A stretch of DNA of 64,000 bases, taken from the NCBI GenBank assembly GCA_964602655.1, contig CAZRSF010000019.1:24201-88200 (forward strand), read 5' to 3'. Under the pieces are notes generated by a model. The model saw only the letters and a list, made by a program, of their open reading frames with translations. It made no database searches and was not told the origin of the DNA. The stretch comes from Moduliflexus sp964602655. Lineage in GTDB: Bacteria; Moduliflexota; Moduliflexia; Moduliflexales; Moduliflexaceae. The position numbers and the translations under genes were made by a program. Shown here piece after piece: positions 10,095 through 18,720 of the stretch; the first letter of the stretch is position 1, and each line of letters opens with the position of its first letter.

Positions 10095-10217
10095 TCAGGA
10101 GCTTGTTTTACGCAATTATTGTAAGAAATCGGATATGGGAGTCAGTCACCGAGATAGAAATAACTCAAGTCTAATTCATCTTATAACAAGAATAGAAAAA
10201 ATTGGGAGGATATTTTT

Positions 10218-11768
10218 ATGATGAGACGATCCAAAGATTTACATATGAAAATGATTTTCGCATTAGTAGCGATGACGTTGACGCTCACGTCGGGCGCATG
10301 GGCTGAGCAGGTACTAAAACTCGCCTTGGAAAGTAATCCAACCAATATCGATCCGCGCCTCGGAACGGATGTCAATTCCTTTCGAGCGTATCAATTAGCG
10401 ACGAACGGCCTTGTGAAAAAAGACCCGTTATCGAACCTGATTCCTGATCTGGCTGAAAAATGGGAAACCCCGGACGACAAAACGTACATCTTTTCGCTCC
10501 GCAAAGGCGTAAAATTTCACGATGGCTCGGAGTTCACCGCAGAAGACGTTAAATTCACCATCGAATCCATCATGGACCCTGAGTTGAAGTCTCCGAAAGC
10601 GGCGGCGTATGACAAAGTCGAGAACATTGAGATTCTCGATCCCTATACGATCAAATTCACGCTCAAAGAAGTCTTCTCACCGTTTCTCGTAGAAATGACG
10701 CAGCCGATTCTCTCGAAAAAAGCGACTGAAGCGCAGGAAGGCCAACAATTTACGACGACGCTCATCGGCACAGGCGCATTCAAGTTGACCGAATGGACGC
10801 CGGATCAGCAGTTGGTGTTCGACGCGAATCCCGATTATTTCGGCGGCGCGCCGAAGCTTAGCAAGGTCGTGCTGAAAATTATTCCTGACGACACCGTGCG
10901 CTTTCTGGAATTGAAACAAGGCGGAATTGATTTGGTACAAAACGCCATTCAGCCTGATATGGTGCCGATTGCCGAAAAAACGAAGGGATTGAAAGTGGTA
11001 CAGAGCGAAAGCAGCGTGATCTATTATCTCGGCTTTAATCTGAAAGACCCGATTTTAAGCAATGTCAACGTTCGTCAGGCGATTGCGTATGCCATTGATC
11101 GCAATACGATTGTAGAACATCTGCTCAAGGCGCAAGCCTCATTAGCGACCGGCCTGCTTTCCCCTTCGAACTGGGCGTACGAGCCGAATGTCGCCACATA
11201 CGATTACAATGTCGAAAAGGCGAAAAAGCTTTTGGACGACGCCGGTTATCCCGATCCTGACGGTGACGGGCCGGAACCGCGCTTTAAAATCTCGTATAAA
11301 ACCTCCACCGCCGGATTACGCATCCATTTAGGCGAAGTCCTGCAAGATCAATTCAAACAGATCGGCGTGGAAATTTCAGAAATTCAAACATACGAATGGG
11401 CGAAATTTTACGAAGATATTAAGGCTGGCAATTTCCAGATATTCACGCTGCGCTGGGTCGGCATTACGGAACCGGATATTTTTTACTCGATTTTTCATTC
11501 CAAAATGATACCGCCGGACGGGCGCAATCGCGGATACTATAATAATCCGAAAGTTGACGACCTGCTTGAACAGGGACGGCGCGACGTGACCGCAGACGGT
11601 CGGAAAAAAATCTATAGCGATATTCAAAAAATTTTAGCAGACGATTTGCCGTATGTCTATTTGTGGTATCCTCACAATATTATCGTCATGAATGAGCGCG
11701 TCCAGGGCTTCACCGTCTATCCTGACGGCGATTTTGCGTCCGTCAAGGATGTGTGGATTCAAGAGTAA
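10218..11768 (+). CDS. ABC transporter substrate-binding protein, peptide/nickel type (SBP_bac_5)
   Basis: 516 residues with a cleavable signal peptide ending around SGAWA-EQ, then the bilobed family-5 binding protein fold. Typical sequences are LAEKWETPDDKTYIFSLRKG, VKFHDGSEFTAEDVKF, GTGAFKL and VRQAIAYAIDRNTI. Members bind oligopeptides, nickel or glycosides in the periplasm and hand them to a Dpp/Opp-type permease. No permease or ATPase gene is adjacent, so this is an orphan component. GGGAGGA lies 8 bp before the ATG. Base composition returns to the normal level of the window here, marking the end of the AT-rich insert. A strong terminator follows. Confidence 0.92.
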   Translation: MMRRSKDLHMKMIFALVAMTLTLTSGAWAEQVLKLALESNPTNIDPRLGTDVNSFRAYQLATNGLVKKDPLSNLIPDLAEKWETPDDKTYIFSLRKGVKFHDGSEFTAEDVKFTIESIMDPELKSPKAAAYDKVENIEILDPYTIKFTLKEVFSPFLVEMTQPILSKKATEAQEGQQFTTTLIGTGAFKLTEWTPDQQLVFDANPDYFGGAPKLSKVVLKIIPDDTVRFLELKQGGIDLVQNAIQPDMVPIAEKTKGLKVVQSESSVIYYLGFNLKDPILSNVNVRQAIAYAIDRNTIVEHLLKAQASLATGLLSPSNWAYEPNVATYDYNVEKAKKLLDDAGYPDPDGDGPEPRFKISYKTSTAGLRIHLGEVLQDQFKQIGVEISEIQTYEWAKFYEDIKAGNFQIFTLRWVGITEPDIFYSIFHSKMIPPDGRNRGYYNNPKVDDLLEQGRRDVTADGRKKIYSDIQKILADDLPYVYLWYPHNIIVMNERVQGFTVYPDGDFASVKDVWIQE

Positions 11769-11776
11769 CCGAATGC

Positions 11777-11832
11777 GCGTCTGTCTCGCGTTGCCGTTCG
11801 CTATGGCGACAACCGGGACGGACGTATTTTTT
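11777..11832 (+). terminator. Rho-independent terminator after the binding-protein gene
   Basis: Long stem: 11777-11787 pairs with 11815-11825 (three G-U pairs), with an inner TTGCC/GGCGA stem, followed by ATTTTTT at 11826-11832. Confidence 0.75.
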
Positions 11833-11941
11833 CACATCGTTGATGGTATCGGGAAATCGCGCTCCGTCGCTCGTCATAAAATGCGACGCCGGACGGACAA
11901 CGCCTTCTTTTCAATACAGACACATGCAAAAAAATCCACCC

Positions 11942-12682
11942 ATGAAAATCATGTACGTGCTTCCGAATCTGTTTACCCTGGGAAATATCTTTTTCGGATT
12001 TCTCTCGATCATCACTTCGATCAACGGCGAATATGTCAAAGCCGCCTCGCTGATTTTCGTCGCCGCATTTTTCGATATGTTTGACGGAAAAGTCGCCCGC
12101 GCGACCAATTCCACCAGCCGTTTCGGCGTCGAATTCGATTCGTTGGCCGATTTGATTTCGTTCGGCCTTGCGCCGGGACTCTTGATGTATCTCTGGATAT
12201 TGCAACCATTGGAACGGCTCGGCTGGTTAGGCGCGTTTTTATTCGTCGTCTGCGGCGCGTTGCGGTTAGCTCGGTTCAACGTGCTGGTTGACGTAATCAG
12301 CAGCGACCGGTTTATCGGCCTGCCAATTCCGTGCGCCGCAGGCATGGCTGCCGCAACGGTCATTTTTGTCGAAAGCTTTCCGAATGTCCCGGAGATCAAA
12401 GAACAGTATTTGCCGCTGATTACGATTCTGGTGTATCTGTTAGGTATTCTCATGGTCAGTAATGTTCAGTATCGCAGCGCGAAACATATGACGATCAAAG
12501 GCAAAAGTCCATTTAAACTGATGGTTGGGGCATCGCTGCTATTGATTGTGATCGCGCTGAATCACGAATTTACGTTTTTCGCGATAGGGTTGACCTATAT
12601 TCTGTTTGGCTTGCTGGAAGCGATTCCAGATGTCAGAAAACGTCTGGCGCTCTTTCAGAAAGATCATCTTTCGAACCGATGA
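11942..12682 (+). CDS. pssA: CDP-diacylglycerol--serine O-phosphatidyltransferase
   Basis: 246 residues. It makes phosphatidylserine from CDP-diacylglycerol and serine, the step before Psd. The CDP-alcohol phosphotransferase signature is complete: FDGKVAR, then G eight residues later and D...D in FGVEFDSLAD. The remainder is membrane segments. The frame is open upstream, but the PssA-type N-terminus (YVLPNLFTLGNIFFGF) begins at 11942; an alternative ATG is at 11924, and neither has a good ribosome site. The matching decarboxylase psd is at 31 kb. Its stop overlaps the start of the next gene. Confidence 0.92.
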   Translation: MKIMYVLPNLFTLGNIFFGFLSIITSINGEYVKAASLIFVAAFFDMFDGKVARATNSTSRFGVEFDSLADLISFGLAPGLLMYLWILQPLERLGWLGAFLFVVCGALRLARFNVLVDVISSDRFIGLPIPCAAGMAAATVIFVESFPNVPEIKEQYLPLITILVYLLGILMVSNVQYRSAKHMTIKGKSPFKLMVGASLLLIVIALNHEFTFFAIGLTYILFGLLEAIPDVRKRLALFQKDHLSNR

Positions 12683-13695
12683 TGAAAGAAGCGATGTTGT
12701 ATCGCAAAGGCGAAAATGCCAGCGTAACGTGCCGACTCTGCGCGCACCGTTGCGCCATTTACGATGGCGGCATCGGTGTCTGCGGCGTCCGTCGCAATGA
12801 AAACGGTACGCTGTACACGCTCGTGTACGATAAGGTTGCCGCCCAGCATGTTGACCCGATAGAAAAAAAACCGTTCTATCATGTGCTGCCGGGCTCGCTC
12901 TCCTATTCGATTGCGACCGTTGGCTGTAATTTTCGGTGTCTCAATTGCCAGAACCACGAGCTTTCACAGGTTTCGGGAAAACATTCGAGCGCGATTCCCG
13001 GCGCGCCGACGACGCCGGAAGAGATTGTCGCCGCCGCCATCAGAAATCGCTGCCAATCCATCGCTTACACCTATACCGAACCGACGATTTACTTCGAATT
13101 GGCGTATGAGACGGCGCGGTTAGCCCGAAAAAAAGGGCTGAAAAACATCTTTGTCACCAACGGTTATATGACAGAGGAGGCGTTAGAGACGATTCGTCCC
13201 TATCTCGACGCCGCGAATGTGGATTTGAAAGGGTTTAACGAGGCGAAATATCGCAAAGTGTGCGGCGGCACATTAGAACCGGTGAAAGACACGATCCGCC
13301 GGATGAACGAATCGGGCGTCTGGGTTGAGGTGACGACGCTCGTGATTCCGACGCACAACGATTCGGAAACCGAACTCCGCGCGATTGCCGAATTCATCGC
13401 CAGCGTCAACCCTGCGATTCCCTGGCATGTCAGCGCGTTTCATCCGCAATACAAGATGTCACACATGCCTCCGACGTCAGCGGGAATCATTTACCGTGCT
13501 GTGGATATCGGCAAAGACGTCGGCTTGTGGCATGTCTATAGCGGCAACCTCCGTAATGATTATACCTCGACAACCCTCTGCCATGCCTGCGGCGCGCACC
13601 TGATTCATCGCTCCGGCTTTTTCGTACTGGAAAACCTTGCGAATCAGGGCAAATGCCCGAATTGCGACGCGCCGATTGCCGGAATTTTTGCTTGA
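12679..13695 (+). CDS. amrS: AmmeMemoRadiSam-type radical SAM protein AmrS
   Basis: 338 residues. The N-terminal zinc/cysteine motif (CRLCAHRCAIYDG) is followed by HVDPIEKKPFYHVLPGS and the radical SAM cluster motif CNFRCLNCQ (CxxxCxxC, about residue 81-88). A C-terminal pair CHACG / CPNCD could bind a metal. AmrS proteins are radical SAM enzymes related to pyruvate formate-lyase activators and often sit with Memo and AMMECR1 genes; those partners are not in this window. The start overlaps the pssA stop in an ATGA arrangement, so the two are translationally coupled. Confidence 0.88.
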   Translation: MMKEAMLYRKGENASVTCRLCAHRCAIYDGGIGVCGVRRNENGTLYTLVYDKVAAQHVDPIEKKPFYHVLPGSLSYSIATVGCNFRCLNCQNHELSQVSGKHSSAIPGAPTTPEEIVAAAIRNRCQSIAYTYTEPTIYFELAYETARLARKKGLKNIFVTNGYMTEEALETIRPYLDAANVDLKGFNEAKYRKVCGGTLEPVKDTIRRMNESGVWVEVTTLVIPTHNDSETELRAIAEFIASVNPAIPWHVSAFHPQYKMSHMPPTSAGIIYRAVDIGKDVGLWHVYSGNLRNDYTSTTLCHACGAHLIHRSGFFVLENLANQGKCPNCDAPIAGIFA

Positions 13696-13726
13696 ACGTT
13701 TCGAATCGAATCCCCGAATTCAATGG

Positions 13727-15277
13727 TTATTCTTCCTGAATGTGCTTGATTGCGTAGGGGATCATTTCGAGAATATCCCCGGCAATCAGGCCGTAATAGC
13801 CTTTTTCAGCCGCCACCAGATCGCCCGCTAATCCATGCAGATAGACGCCGGTTTTGGTCGCTTCTACCGGAATAATATTCTGAGAAATCAGCCCGGCGAT
13901 AATGCCGGTCAACACATCGCCAGCGCCAGCCGTCGCCATGCCCGGATTGCCGGTCGGATTGATAAAAATGTTGCCGTCCGGCGACGCGATCAGTGTGCGC
14001 GCGCCTTTCAACGCGAGAAACACATTATAGCGCCGCGCCGTTTCCTGCGCCACTTCGATGCGGTTGCTCTGAATGGCGATGTTCGGCACTAATCGCGCCA
14101 TCTCGCCCGGATGCGGCGTCAACACGACCGGCGCTTTCGCCTTCAGCAAGACATCAGGATGCTGCGCGACGGCGTTAATGCCATCCGCGTCAATCACCAT
14201 CGGCACTTCGACCGTTCGAATCAGCCGGTGCACGAGTTCGACCGTTGACGGATGCGTGGATAAGCCCGGCCCTAAGGCTAAGACGCGCTTATCTTCCAGC
14301 AAGGTCATAATCGTGTCGTAGGCGTCCAGGCTGATCGTCCCCTGCCCGGTTTCAGGCAGCGCGGCGGTCATCACTTCCAGCGTCGGAATCTCTAACGGAA
14401 TCCGCAAATTTTCCGGCACGGCGAGCGTCACCAAACCCGATCCGGTTCGCAGCGCGCTGCGCCCGGCCATCAGCGCCGCCCCTGCTTTTCCGGGCGAACC
14501 GGCGATCACCAGCACATGCCCGTATGTGCCTTTATGCGTATTGGCCGGGCGTTCGCGAAACGTGCGTTTCACGGTCGCCGTTTGCAGCAGGTGGACTTTA
14601 ATGTCGGAGTGTTCGATCAACGTCTGAGGAATGCCGATATCCACAATCTCCAATTCGCCGACATATTCGGCAGCAGGATAGAGCAGGACGCCGCGTTTCG
14701 GAATCGCAAACGTGACCGTGACATCCGCCTTGATGCAACTGCCGGAGACCACGCCGGTATCGGCGCTAAGCCCCGACGGAATGTCCACCGCGATAATCGG
14801 GCGTCTGGCTTTGTTCATGGATTCGATAATATTTTTATAGAGTCCGCGCACCGCATCGTTCAGGCCAGTGCCGAGCATCGCATCCACCAGCACGTCGGCC
14901 TGCGCGGCGAGATTGCGGAAGGCGGGAAGTTGCTCGTTCGAGGTGATTTCGATAATCGGAATATTCATTTTCGCGGCAATATCGAAATTGATTTTGGCAT
15001 CCCCTTTCAATTGCTCTTTTTCTGCCAGCAGCGTCACCCGCACCTCGTCAATCCCCTGATTGAACAAATGACGCGCGATGACCAGCCCATCGCCGCCGTT
15101 ATTGCCTTTGCCGCACACAACCAACACACGCTGTTTCGCCAGATCGGGAAAACGTTCGCGCATGGTCATGACAACATGCAGCCCGGCATTTTCCATCAAT
15201 ACGACGCCGGGAATCCCGATTTCCTCGATAGCCCGGCGATCAAGTTCCTGAATTTCCTTTGCGGTTGCGACTTTCAT
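13727..15277 (-). CDS. nnrD: Bifunctional NAD(P)H-hydrate repair enzyme (epimerase/dehydratase)
   Basis: 516 residues with an N-terminal epimerase domain (about 1-215; GKGNNGGDGLVIARHL) and a C-terminal ADP/ATP-dependent dehydratase domain (about 230-510; HKGTYGHVLVIAGS, LTPHPGEMARL, NPGMATAGAGDVLTGI). It repairs damaged hydrated NADH and NADPH. The fused two-domain form is the usual bacterial form. It is 15 bp downstream of upp on the same strand and probably in one operon with it. Confidence 0.96.
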   Translation of the reverse strand: MKVATAKEIQELDRRAIEEIGIPGVVLMENAGLHVVMTMRERFPDLAKQRVLVVCGKGNNGGDGLVIARHLFNQGIDEVRVTLLAEKEQLKGDAKINFDIAAKMNIPIIEITSNEQLPAFRNLAAQADVLVDAMLGTGLNDAVRGLYKNIIESMNKARRPIIAVDIPSGLSADTGVVSGSCIKADVTVTFAIPKRGVLLYPAAEYVGELEIVDIGIPQTLIEHSDIKVHLLQTATVKRTFRERPANTHKGTYGHVLVIAGSPGKAGAALMAGRSALRTGSGLVTLAVPENLRIPLEIPTLEVMTAALPETGQGTISLDAYDTIMTLLEDKRVLALGPGLSTHPSTVELVHRLIRTVEVPMVIDADGINAVAQHPDVLLKAKAPVVLTPHPGEMARLVPNIAIQSNRIEVAQETARRYNVFLALKGARTLIASPDGNIFINPTGNPGMATAGAGDVLTGIIAGLISQNIIPVEATKTGVYLHGLAGDLVAAEKGYYGLIAGDILEMIPYAIKHIQEE

Positions 15278-15292
15278 CGGTAGCGCGCCTCC

Positions 15293-15964
15293 TTATTCCG
15301 TCCCAAAATACATATCGCCGAAATCTCCTAACCCTGGAATGATATAGGAGCGATCATTCAACCCTTCGTCAATTTCCCCGATGATAATGCGGATGCCCGG
15401 AAAGGTGGTCAAGACGGCCTCAATCCCTTCCGGCGCGGCGACTAAATTGATGTAAATGATTTTTTCTTCCTTCACGCCGCGTTCTTTCAGCCGCCCAATC
15501 GTCACAATCGCCGAACCGCCGGTCGCGAGCATCGGATCGAGCACAAAGACGAACCGTTCGTGAATATCGTCAGGCAGCCACTCTTTGAAAAACATCGCCT
15601 GCGCCGTCTCTTCGTTGCGCTGAATGAGAATATGGCCGATTCGGATGCGTTTGGCGACCTCGCGGATGCTGCTTTCCATGCTCAAGCCCGCGCGCATAAT
15701 CGGGACGGCGCAAATCTTTCCGACGAATTCCGCGCCGATGTATTGCGCCCCGGTGCGGGTTTCGACGATTCTTTCCTGCACGGGCAGAAAATTCAGCCCT
15801 TCTTCGACTAACAGGCGGTTGATGCGGTCGGCGTAAAAAATAAAATCGTTGCGTTTGGTGTGTTTATCGCGGATAATGGTCAGTAAAATCCGTAATTGCG
15901 GCGTCATGCGCAGCGTGGTAACTTGCAGGTATTGTTTGCCGTTGACATACGCGGACATACTCAT
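15293..15964 (-). CDS. upp: Uracil phosphoribosyltransferase
   Basis: 223 residues. It converts uracil and PRPP to UMP (pyrimidine salvage). The PRPP loop is LDPMLATGGSA, and the C-terminal uracil site contains IPGLGDFGDMYFGT. A perfect AAGGAGGA lies just before the ATG at 15964 (MSMSAYVNG), which decides the start over the longer frame from 16000. It leads the upp-nnrD operon and diverges from the HEPN genes. Confidence 0.95.
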   Translation of the reverse strand: MSMSAYVNGKQYLQVTTLRMTPQLRILLTIIRDKHTKRNDFIFYADRINRLLVEEGLNFLPVQERIVETRTGAQYIGAEFVGKICAVPIMRAGLSMESSIREVAKRIRIGHILIQRNEETAQAMFFKEWLPDDIHERFVFVLDPMLATGGSAIVTIGRLKERGVKEEKIIYINLVAAPEGIEAVLTTFPGIRIIIGEIDEGLNDRSYIIPGLGDFGDMYFGTE

Positions 15965-16129
15965 ATTCCTCCTTCTGGCAGGTTCTATGCGTGTGGACAA
16001 TCGAATAAACGGTTACATCTCTGCCCCATACATCTGAAAATCGCGAGAGGAAAGTCAAGTTTTTTTCAGGAGATGCGCACATTTTCCAAGCGCCTGTTTC
16101 TGACGATGAAGCGATTCGAAATTTTCCTA

Positions 16130-16159
16130 TTGACAAATTTTCGAACGACCTCATATTGT
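16130..16159 (+). promoter_or_regulatory. Sigma-70-type promoter for the HEPN operon
   Basis: TTGACA at 16130-16135, 18-bp spacer, TATTGT at 16154-16159, about 58 bp before the HEPN start. Confidence 0.5.
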
Positions 16160-16216
16160 ACTCAATCGCCGAAAACGTTCGAATATGTTCATGCCGATGA
16201 AACGTGTAGAATCCCG

Positions 16217-16648
16217 ATGCCGACAAAAAACGAATTGAAAGAACTTGCGAGGCTTCGTCTTGCCGAGGCAGAAGCCTTATTTCATGCTGGATTTTATGAT
16301 GGCGCGGCGTATTTGTGCGGCTATGCCGTCGAATTTGCCTTAAAAGCCAGGATATGCCGCTTGCTTGATGTCAACGAATATCCGCCGACATCCGGCTCGA
16401 ATTCAGGGAAAATCAAGTCTGCTTATACGGTTCATAATTTTGACCAATTGCTCTTATTGGCCGGACTTGAAAAACACATCATGCGTTATCCTGAAGTCTT
16501 GAAAAATTGGTCGTTAACCACACCGTGGGATCCCGAAAACCGCTATAAACCTAAAGGAACGATTTCACAGCATCAGGCAAAAGAAATGCTTGACGCGGTG
16601 AAAGATAAACGCGCCGGAGTTCTGATATGGATCATGAAACGTTGGTAA
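16217..16648 (+). CDS. HEPN-domain protein
   Basis: 143 residues, all-helical HEPN type. The N-terminal helix carries LAEAEALFHAGFYDGAAYLCGYAVEFALKA-like spacing, a central YTVHNFDQLLLLAGL corresponds to the His-containing helix of the family, and it ends KRAGVLIWIMKRW. Members of this subgroup are usually found in two-gene modules; some HEPN proteins are RNases with an R-x4-6-H motif, but I do not see a clean copy here. The start was set at 16217 because upstream codons do not resemble the family. It overlaps the next gene by 22 bp. Confidence 0.75.
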   Translation: MPTKNELKELARLRLAEAEALFHAGFYDGAAYLCGYAVEFALKARICRLLDVNEYPPTSGSNSGKIKSAYTVHNFDQLLLLAGLEKHIMRYPEVLKNWSLTTPWDPENRYKPKGTISQHQAKEMLDAVKDKRAGVLIWIMKRW

Positions 16649-17076
16649 ACGCATTTCAACAGATCGTACAGATATTACGTCAGCAAAAAGGGCATGTCGC
16701 GCTCTTTTTGCTCAATGCGCTCGAAACCGAGCATATCAACATCATCGTCAGCGCTCAAGGGTATGATCAACTGACGATGAAGGTGGCATTGGATGATTTT
16801 ATGAGTCTGCTTGAGAGTCGGCTTGAAAAAGATATTTTGAGAAGCATTCTCCGCGTCACGATTCTTAAAACATCCGATCCATTCGTAAAAGCGGTCAATC
16901 AAACATTTGCAGTCATCCACGCGCCGCAATATCTTCATTCATGCACCGTATCAGGTATATATATCGAGCGGGGGATCCTTTTGGAATCGCAACCGTATGT
17001 GATCATCCCTCAAACATCGCCAGTCAAAAGAACGCCGGGACGGAAGCGAGGCAAAGCCGCGATTTCCATGCCGTAA
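16627..17076 (+). CDS. HEPN-associated small protein of unknown function
   Basis: 149 residues. No enzyme motif is visible; in particular it lacks the GSxxxG/DxD pattern of MNT nucleotidyltransferases, the usual HEPN partners. The core reads HVALFLLNALETEHINIIVSAQGYD, then a long helix and VTILKTSDPFVKAVNQTF. I recall similar ~140-residue proteins beside HEPN genes, but that family is uncharacterised. It overlaps the HEPN gene by 22 bp and its TAA shares a base with the next ATG, so all three genes are tightly coupled. The basic C-terminal tail (RTPGRKRGK) could contact nucleic acid; this is inference. Confidence 0.65.
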   Translation: MDHETLVNAFQQIVQILRQQKGHVALFLLNALETEHINIIVSAQGYDQLTMKVALDDFMSLLESRLEKDILRSILRVTILKTSDPFVKAVNQTFAVIHAPQYLHSCTVSGIYIERGILLESQPYVIIPQTSPVKRTPGRKRGKAAISMP

Positions 17077-17831
17077 TGAACGCGATGGAATTTTACGAAG
17101 AACTCGCCGCAGAATACGACAACATGACGCGCTTCGACGAGCGTTTGCCCAAAGAACGCGCCATGCTGCACGGCTGGATTGACCGCTATCATTTCCGCTC
17201 GGCGCTTGATGTCGCTTGCGGCACCGGCCTTCATGCGATTTTATTGGCGCAGGCCGGAATTCAGATGGTCGGCGCAGACCTCTCGCCCGCGATGCTCAAA
17301 CAGGCGCACGCTCATGCAGACGAATTGGGCGTTCAGGTCGAATGGATCGAGGCTGACATGGAAAGCGGAGATCGTCGCATCAACAGGCAGTTCGACGCGG
17401 CGTTCTGTCTCGGCAATTCGCTGCCGCATCTGCTGACGCCGCAGGCGTTCGAAGCAGCGGCAAGCAGTTTTTCGCGCCTATTGCATCCGGGAGGAATGCT
17501 CGCGATTCAACTTCTGAATTACGCGCGCATTCTGGCCGAACGGGAACGCATTGTCGGCATTCACCGGCATGGCGCGACCGAATATGTCCGCTTCTACGAT
17601 TTTCTCGATCCGCTCGTCCGCTTTAACGTGCTGACGATTCAATGGCAGGAGAATCAAGCGGCCTCGACGCTCAACGCCACCACGCTCTATCCTTATCAGC
17701 AAGGCGAAATCGAGACGATGCTGCGACGGCATGATTTCACGGAAATCGAAGTCTTCGGCGATATGCTGTTTCATCCGTTCGACGCGGAACAGTCGCCGAA
17801 TTTGGTCGTTGTCGCAAAAAAGAAGATGTAA
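17076..17831 (+). CDS. Class I SAM-dependent methyltransferase
   Basis: 251 residues. Motif I is LDVACGTGLHA (about residue 41-51), an acidic residue ends the next strand (GADLSPAML), and IEADMES, AFCLGNSLPHL and LLHPGGMLAIQL follow the Rossmann order. The substrate is unknown; glycine N-methyltransferase-like small-molecule enzymes look similar. The start at 17076 overlaps the preceding stop in a TAATG arrangement, which is why I prefer it to the longer frame from 16941. Coupling to a HEPN module is unusual and may mean a modification role, or simple hitch-hiking. Confidence 0.85.
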   Translation: MNAMEFYEELAAEYDNMTRFDERLPKERAMLHGWIDRYHFRSALDVACGTGLHAILLAQAGIQMVGADLSPAMLKQAHAHADELGVQVEWIEADMESGDRRINRQFDAAFCLGNSLPHLLTPQAFEAAASSFSRLLHPGGMLAIQLLNYARILAERERIVGIHRHGATEYVRFYDFLDPLVRFNVLTIQWQENQAASTLNATTLYPYQQGEIETMLRRHDFTEIEVFGDMLFHPFDAEQSPNLVVVAKKKM

Positions 17832-17899
17832 CCACAGATTGCACAGATTTTTTGTAAAATTGAATTTTTGAAAATCTGTGTCATCTGTGAAATCTGTGA
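17832..17899. repeat. ATCTGTG-type inverted repeat (family B)
   Basis: CACAGATT units on the left face AATCTGTG units on the right (CATCTGTGAAATCTGTG). A related element lies at 35782-35876. It fills the convergent gap between the methyltransferase and larB genes and could end transcription in both directions. Confidence 0.8.
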
Positions 17900-18661
17900 T
17901 TATTTTTGCTTGCCGCTTAGATGATTGATCAGATGCGCCTGATAGCCTGCGCCGAAGCCGTTATCAATGTTCACGACCGAAATGCCGGGGGCGCAGCTAT
18001 TGAGCATGGTCAATAATGCGGAAAGGCCGTGAAAGCTCGCGCCATACCCCACGCTGGTCGGCACGGCGATGACCGGTTTATCCATCAATCCGGCGACGAC
18101 GCTGGCGAGCGCCCCTTCCATGCCTGCCACCGTAATAATCACGTTGGCCTGCGCGATCTGCTGGCGGTGATGTAAGAGGCGATGAATGCCCGCCACGCCG
18201 ACATCATAGAATTTTTCCACATAATTGCCCAGTGTCTCCGCGACAATCGTCGCTTCTTCCGCCACTGGCAAATCCGCAGTTCCGGCGCAGACCACCGCAA
18301 TCCGCCCGACTTTCTCCGGTAGCGGCGACGGCTTCACGACGATCACCCGCGCAAGCTCATGATATTCGGCGTCGCCGACCTCGGCAATTACGCGATCCGC
18401 CATCTCTCGCGTCGCCCGCGTCGCCATGATGCTGTGGTTATCCTGCGCGAGCCGTTTGGAGATCGCGACCACCTGATCCACCGTTTTGCCCTGACAGAAA
18501 ATCACTTCCGGCACACCGGTGCGCAAATGACGATGCATATCAAGCTTCGCAAACCCCATGTCATGATACGGCAGGTCTTTCAGCGTCTCTAAGGCAGCAT
18601 CCACCGATACCGCCTGAGTTTTGACCCCTTCTAATACATCGCGTAAACGTTGAACATCCAT
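17900..18661 (-). CDS. larB: Nickel-pincer cofactor biosynthesis protein LarB
   Basis: 253 residues. LarB carboxylates the pyridinium ring of nicotinic acid adenine dinucleotide, the first step of the nickel-pincer nucleotide used by LarA-type racemases. The C-terminal half resembles PurE (AIR carboxylase): VCAGTADLPVAEEA, TVAGMEGALASVVAGL and PTSVGYGASF. The N-terminal segment LDMHRHLRTGVPEVIFCQGK is typical. It follows an SGNH gene and larE on the same strand. LarC, the nickel insertase, and LarA are not in this window. Confidence 0.95.
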   Translation of the reverse strand: MDVQRLRDVLEGVKTQAVSVDAALETLKDLPYHDMGFAKLDMHRHLRTGVPEVIFCQGKTVDQVVAISKRLAQDNHSIMATRATREMADRVIAEVGDAEYHELARVIVVKPSPLPEKVGRIAVVCAGTADLPVAEEATIVAETLGNYVEKFYDVGVAGIHRLLHHRQQIAQANVIITVAGMEGALASVVAGLMDKPVIAVPTSVGYGASFHGLSALLTMLNSCAPGISVVNIDNGFGAGYQAHLINHLSGKQK

Positions 18662-18720
18662 AAAATATCCTAATTTTCATATATTACTATCGTTATGTTC
18701 ACATGCAAAAACGCATTATT

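Noticed and set aside
15896..16216. 107-codon extension upstream of the HEPN protein
   Set aside because: Overlaps the upp start on the other strand, includes the promoter, and has no HEPN similarity.
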